Assembly: GCA_013420905.1 (NCBI GenBank)
Contig: JAAXNY010000008.1
Span: 186,001 to 250,000 of the forward strand
DNA from: Collybia mongolica
Taxonomy: Eukaryota; Basidiomycota; Agaricomycetes; Agaricales; Clitocybaceae
Reading direction: 5' to 3'
DNA length: 64,000 nt
This document shows positions 59,591-64,000 of this stretch, piece by piece. The position numbers were made by a program, and so were the translations under genes. The notes beneath the pieces were generated by a model. That model saw nothing but the letters and a program-made list of their open reading frames with translations, ran no database searches and was not told the origin of the DNA. The stretch's first letter is position 1. Each line of letters begins with the position of its first letter.

Positions 59591-60481
59591 AAATGAGTGT
59601 TTGCCTACCAATGATGCCTCAGGTTGATCATACAGTGCCATATGACTGTTCTGCCACAGGTTATTATGTGTAGAACTGTAGTGCAAGAGCATGCTTACCC
59701 TTAGTTGTAGATGTTAACAAAGGTGACATCTCCCCATGGTAAACCCTGCCAGCACTGCAGACTTCTTTGGCCAGCTTTCTGAATTGCGTCATGATCCACA
59801 GACACCTTTAGTCTTGGTCCAAGATACTGAGTTCTTCCTTGTTGGTCTGGTCTTGTCTAGCATGGCTGGTCATTGAACATTGAGACGTGGAATTGTAAGG
59901 TGGGAGGAATTTGCCTCATAAACAGAACTTCGAATTGCCACCTCAGACCTCTGACAACACGGCAATATGGTTAAACCCGATGCCGGTAGACCCGTGACAC
60001 TTCACATGACAGGTGCGGTAATCACACGGTATGGCCCGGCAACACCATACCCGTACCCGCCACACCACGGTTTGAACCAAGCCGTGCCCAACACTAGTCT
60101 TGGAGAATTTAGAATGGAACTTCGTCTTGAGATGTTCAACCCAGCGTTCATTGCCCTATCATGCAGTATGCATCCTAAGTAAACTTAGACAAGGCACAAA
60201 AACCTGTATTTTGCATACATACAATAATGTTGGATTTTGAATTTTGAGTAAGTTCGGCCCAATTTTGCACAACCTGCCAAACCAAGCATATCCCTGGGCA
60301 GATAAGGTAGTAAATATACAGAACTGTGTAGAAGTATGAGCCACTATGGATATCAGGACAGACAGGGTGGATTCTACACACAACTGCAAAGCACTGCAGA
60401 GTTCAGTACAACATCTATGGATGACTATGGGCACTACAAGGTCTGTCGGCTGATTGTGAGAAAAATCAGGGTTTGCTGATG

Positions 60482-61502
60482 CAGAATGAAATCAAGAAGT
60501 ACCAAAAGAAGTGGGAAATTGCGGAAAAGGCTGAAATAGACCATAAGCCGGCGTTGAAGTGGTCCACGAAGTTGGCCTTGGGCTTGCAATGTTTCCGTCT
60601 ACCTTCTGTTTTTCGCGCCCCCCGCAGCGAGAGGACCCCGCCTCCTTAAGCTCTAACTAGATTTACTGCCCCCTGTTCCAATTGAACACTAAACATTCCT
60701 ATACTGTCAGCTAAAAATAAAACACGTCTGGCCAGGGGGCCTGCCCGTACCCAGTTTGACATCGAAGGGCAATCTTCTCCTTCTTGATTTCATTTTGATA
60801 GGATTGCATCAGACTAATTGTCTCTCCCCTCCGTTATGACGATCCCAAAAACGGGGCTTGAGGCTTCCGAAATCTCCTGTCTAAGAAGATACTGCCCGTC
60901 TTGAAGTTAGAGTACACTCGAGTATTCGATATTTGGTCGAAAAATGCCACCAACATAAACAAGGGCAAGGTAGAGGGATGCGCGATATATGCACTGAATT
61001 TAACCCACCAATAAAAAATCTCATGTGAAATCTTCATGCCCCTTGCAAGGCGAAAACGCTCTAGTGTCGCCCTCCAGAAGAACAAACATGTATGCCTTTC
61101 TGGCCTTCAGTAGCACCTGGTTACATAACTTATACCGAGTTAGGGCTTGTTTGATACTCGATTCGAAAAGATCCTGCTTATCCATTGAAGGGAAATATTT
61201 ACACAATGGCAAACTGGGATGGCATCCGATGTGTATATTATAAATTGACGTACCAGTAAAGCGTCTTCTAGTCAATAGAAGATTTCTGGCCGCTCACAAG
61301 ATTCTGATGGCGAAAAGTAGTATTAAAGGAATTTTGGCTTAAATAGTGTTCGTCGACCCCTTATATTCATTAGAATCTGCCCAAGCACCTGTCAGGTAGT
61401 GTAGTTGTGCATGCACAGTAACTCTTGCTGACCTCGATTGACGAACGAAAACAGCTCAGACATCTCAAATACTCATCAATTTCACATACCTCCATCCCAG
61501 AA
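60482..61502. other. No supported gene
   Basis: Only short ORFs without family resemblance. The last 100 bp are probably the promoter and leader of the secreted-protein gene at 61503. Confidence 0.4.
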
Positions 61503-61805
61503 ATGCGGAGCGCCACTTTTATTGCTTTGGTGTCACTTGCTGCAATGTGTGAGGCAGGAACCATATACGTTCTTAATAGGACTCCTGGAGCAATAGACGT
61601 CAAAGTTACAAGGGAATCCAATACCGGGGCTACCGGCCTCTTCACTCCTATCGCAGCTGGAGCAACATATGGGTTTCCTAGAAATGGAAATGAAATTATC
61701 TTTGTGTCGAGAAGGAATGGGGTTTTTCTGGAACAGCCTTACCTAGGCATTTTGGATTCAACTCTTATCGTTATTCCTGGTGGCGTTGCGCGTAGTACAG
61801 AGTAG
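61503..61805 (+). CDS. Small secreted protein, single exon
   Basis: 100 residues from ATG 61503. The frame extends 26 codons further upstream to another ATG at 61425, but only 61503 places the signal peptide MRSATFIALVSLAAMCEA at the N-terminus. Cleavage is expected before GTIYVLNRTPG. The mature part, about 80 residues, lacks cysteine and is rich in Gly, Thr, Ile and Val (TGATGLFTPIAAGATYGF, EIIFVSRRNGVFLEQPYLGI), suggesting an all-beta fold. I do not recognise a family. It lies between transposon remnants, a common setting for fast-evolving secreted proteins. Confidence 0.6.
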   Translation: MRSATFIALVSLAAMCEAGTIYVLNRTPGAIDVKVTRESNTGATGLFTPIAAGATYGFPRNGNEIIFVSRRNGVFLEQPYLGILDSTLIVIPGGVARSTE

Positions 61806-62155
61806 TGCGTTGCCTTAGTAGTTTCACCAGACCCAAGCTATTTTCCTGGCCCGTATCTCACAAGCTTCGATTCCGTGGCATTCAACTGCCTCCAGTTTGT
61901 ATGTACAATGTAACCCTCTGTCGAAATGTGGACGTCTGCTATTTTCATCTTCGTCCTAGTAAGCAAACGAGTCGCATTCACAGAATTTTCGCCATGTTTC
62001 ATGCCCTGAGCTGAAACAGAACCGCGAAGTGAATAAATGAAGCTGAAAAACTTCAGTAATGAGATGATAATGTAATGGACAACGTACAATACATGTATCC
62101 AAAAGGCGTGGTGATGCCGAGTCCAGTGGATGACCAAGATGGATATTGCTCCTCC
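61806..62155. other. Intergenic between secreted-protein gene and hAT element
   Basis: No gene is supported. It holds the 3' UTR of the secreted-protein gene and the left flank of the transposon. Confidence 0.4.
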
Positions 62156-62163
62156 CATGAACC
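62156..62163. repeat. Left 8-bp target duplication of the hAT element (CATGAACC)
   Basis: CATGAACC precedes the left terminus and recurs at 63134-63141 right after the right terminus. Confidence 0.9.
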
Positions 62164-63133
62164 TACACTGTCCAAGGTCCGGGTCAGGACCTGCAGGACC
62201 GGGTCCGACCCAGGTCCGACCCTCACAGGTCCAGTCCAGGTTCAGCAAAATACTGGACCGGACCGCCCTCACAGGTCCAGGTCCAGTCGAGAAGTGGACC
62301 GCGAACCGGGTCCGGACCGCGCGGACCTGAGTATACATTAGAGATTACGCACCTCCACAAAGATGACCAAAGTTTTCGATGATCATGCACATGTTCAAGG
62401 ACTGGTAGAATATCAATAGTACGTAAAATGATGTAATGGCAACATTTGCCCATATTTGGACCTTGAGAAGACCCTCGCCTTTTTTTTTCGTCAATCCACG
62501 CAATGTGCAGAGGCCCTTCCATCACGAAATGTCGCGTCGGGAGCGAGACAAAGTGGATACAGGGCTGATTATTGAGGGAGGACGACGCATTCAGCCTTCA
62601 AAGCAGGTGCAAGGGCTAGATTACCCCGAGACAATTGTAAAAAAAACTCGAGGAAAAGAAGGTAAGTTGACATTTCATGTATTCAAATCCATCCTCACCT
62701 CCATGATCCAGATGGTGCAAACATGGTTTCCACTGCAATTCCGGGGTCATCTTGTCTTGTGGAGTGTGCATTTTCGCTTTCAGCTTGGACAGATTCAGCA
62801 CGTCGCGGAAATATGGAGAAGAAGAAATTTGGTGGTTTACAAAGGTTACGAGGCGCATATGCTGATGGAAGACTAGAGGTACAAAAGGAAGTCTGGGTTG
62901 CTCTGGATGCAGATTTTGACTGCTTGAGTGAGGAGGATGATTAGCGACACATGTAGCATTCTTTTTCTTGAAAAAAAAACTTTTTGGCTGTCGGACCTGG
63001 GTCAGACCGGGTCCAGACACGGTCCGGACCTTGAGGGTCAAGGTCTGAAGAAAATGGGACCGGACCTCAGGTCCAGGTCCAGGTCCAGCAAAATTTGCCT
63101 GGACCGGGGCTGGACTGGACCTTGGACAGTGTA
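62164..63133 (+). mobile_element. Non-autonomous hAT-type DNA transposon
   Basis: 970 bp with perfect 17-bp inverted termini: TACACTGTCCAAGGTCC at 62164-62180 and its reverse complement at 63117-63133. The 8-bp target duplication is diagnostic for hAT and relatives. Both subterminal regions (62175-62330 and 62994-63120) are packed with GGTCC/GGACC motifs, in mainly opposite orientation, as hAT transposase-binding sites often are. Inside remains only the C-terminal dimerisation piece of a transposase. The perfect duplication and termini point to a recent jump, mobilised by a full-length relative elsewhere. Confidence 0.88.
62700..62944 (+). pseudogene. hAT transposase C-terminal (dimerisation) fragment
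   Basis: The frame codes STAIPGSSCLVECAFSLSAW, TDSARRGNMEKKKFGGLQRL and RGAYADGRLE, then an acidic tail. The AIPGSS...FS.s...TD.RR pattern is that of the hAT C-terminal dimerisation region. The catalytic DDE part is absent, so the fragment cannot transpose by itself. Confidence 0.75.
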
Positions 63134-63141
63134 CATGAACC
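63134..63141. repeat. Right 8-bp target duplication of the hAT element (CATGAACC)
   Basis: Perfect match to 62156-62163. Confidence 0.9.
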
Positions 63142-64000
63142 ATACGAACGAGCATGCCAGCAAGTAAATGAGTTTCAATAATACCTTCTGAGCCTATAGA
63201 TTTATCAAAGGGTTTGCGCTTTTTTGAGCAGCCGGCGGGAAAGGAAGCCAAGCTTGATTTGAAGCTGATTTGTGTGGAGGAAAGGCACTCGAACCAAAAA
63301 CATACGAGTTCCTTCAATGTGATGAGGCTTGGAAGTGTGTTTTCTGTCTTCATCACATCAGTGTTTATACAAATTTCTTTTTATGCTTGTACATGCTTGT
63401 ACAAGCTTGTACAAGTCCGAAAAGTGTGCAAACAAACAGCTGAAAAGCTATGTCTGAATTTCGACAAGTTCTCAATGCAAATTTGTTTGAAATTTATTGC
63501 TTCTCCAGTAGTGTGCTTAACAACATGTTGACTGGTCTCAGGATATCCCCACAGCCTTCACCTACATGTTTCCGAGCACAGAACATGCGCTGTGTTTACA
63601 TACCATTGCCGTCGCCATCACAGATGGTGACAACGTAGTTTGGAACTATGGGCCGACTTTTGATATGTAGGATCAACTTACAGGTGAACTTAATACTCAA
63701 TACATTCCTGAAGACCAACTACAAACCTAGTTTGGGTATTGGAGCTGTATTGTGATACCACACATAGGAAAAACTTTCAGAGGAAACTTGCAGACTTGTC
63801 ATCAAGCCAAAAAGTGCCGGAAAGTGCCAAAAAGCGAACAAGAAATTTGTCATCTTACTGATGCATGGGTCAAGGGACCTTTGCAGACTGTTTAGTTTCT
63901 CCTTGATGGCACAATCTGCAGAGCCCAATGGTCGTGGGATCAAACATCAGTAATCGGGCATTTTAGTTTCTGGAGGTTGCTCAACTTGAGCAACCAGCGG
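63142..64000. other. No supported gene at the right edge
   Basis: Short ORFs only. A small repeat of GCTTGTACA/AGCTTGTAC units lies at 63385-63417. The sequence is otherwise AT-rich and continues past the window. Confidence 0.4.

Larger units (their letters stand above)
52804..60481. mobile_element. Possible older TIR element that hosts the chromovirus
   Basis: CATCAGCAAATCCTG at 52804 and its inverted partner CAGGGTTTGCTGATG at 60467 differ at one base in 15. Inside both ends CCATAG-type motifs recur in inverted sense (52850-52940 and 60340-60440). Without the retrotransposon the unit would be about 1.4 kb. I found no clear target duplication and no transposase frame. A non-autonomous element is plausible, but chance repeats are not excluded. 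Confidence 0.35.

Noticed and set aside
61838..62338. 166-codon minus ORF into the hAT left end
   Set aside because: Its N-terminal half is translated GGTCC repeat; not a protein gene.
62075..62341. Gly/Pro/Arg-rich plus ORFs in the hAT left end
   Set aside because: They are direct translations of subterminal motifs.

Overview
The window reads as nuclear DNA of a basidiomycete fungus. The genes are dense in introns, nearly all 50-65 nt with GT...AG ends and CTNAY-type branch sites. The protein families are those of Agaricomycetes: DUF6533-type membrane proteins, large kinase-tailed proteins, a fungal calpain, small secreted proteins and a chromovirus. A Rhizoctonia/Ceratobasidium-like species is my best guess from the look of the families. 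That is inference, not a search result. All exon models were spliced by eye, and I kept only those whose phases close.

Left part (1-15.2 kb). About 3.8 kb holds no gene I can support, apart from a decayed LTR end. A tight housekeeping cluster follows: MMS2 (ubiquitin E2 variant, minus) and HSE1 (ESCRT-0, plus) share a 249-bp divergent promoter, and RSM23 (mitoribosomal GTP-binding mS29/DAP3, minus) converges on HSE1. Next come a basidiomycete-type protein that starts MGRWTQYDED, with a coding-frame break, and an acidic protein that starts MGQYW.

Middle (15-44 kb) is accessory in character. It holds a cysteine-rich small secreted protein at 17.1 kb and a direct duplication of about 1.9 kb in which one DUF6533 gene copy is intact and the other is decayed. 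It also holds an unrecognised three-exon gene, a calpain-like protease with a 3' frame break, and OPI1 (repressor of phospholipid synthesis). After OPI1 lie calpain and other gene relics, then two tandem paralogues with a shared N-terminal region and a kinase-like C-terminus. One keeps the catalytic motifs and the other is a pseudokinase.

Right part (44-64 kb). A compact group holds a two-finger C2H2 regulator, an HD-domain 5'-deoxynucleotidase with two consecutive GC-AG introns, and ADE16/17 (the last two steps of IMP synthesis). A nearly complete chromodomain Ty3/gypsy element follows (53,289-59,585). It has 506-bp LTRs, a perfect GGTAC target duplication, a candidate self-priming site, a -1 frameshift heptamer between gag and pol, and one UGA stop in each of gag and pol. 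It appears to sit inside an older element with terminal inverted repeats. Near the right edge are a 100-residue secreted protein and a 970-bp non-autonomous hAT element with 17-bp inverted termini and a perfect 8-bp target duplication.

Taken together, conserved metabolic and trafficking genes form tight clusters, separated by tracts of duplicated, decaying or transposon-derived DNA. The most unusual material is in the chromovirus (recoding and priming signals), the kinase/pseudokinase pair and the two GC-AG introns.
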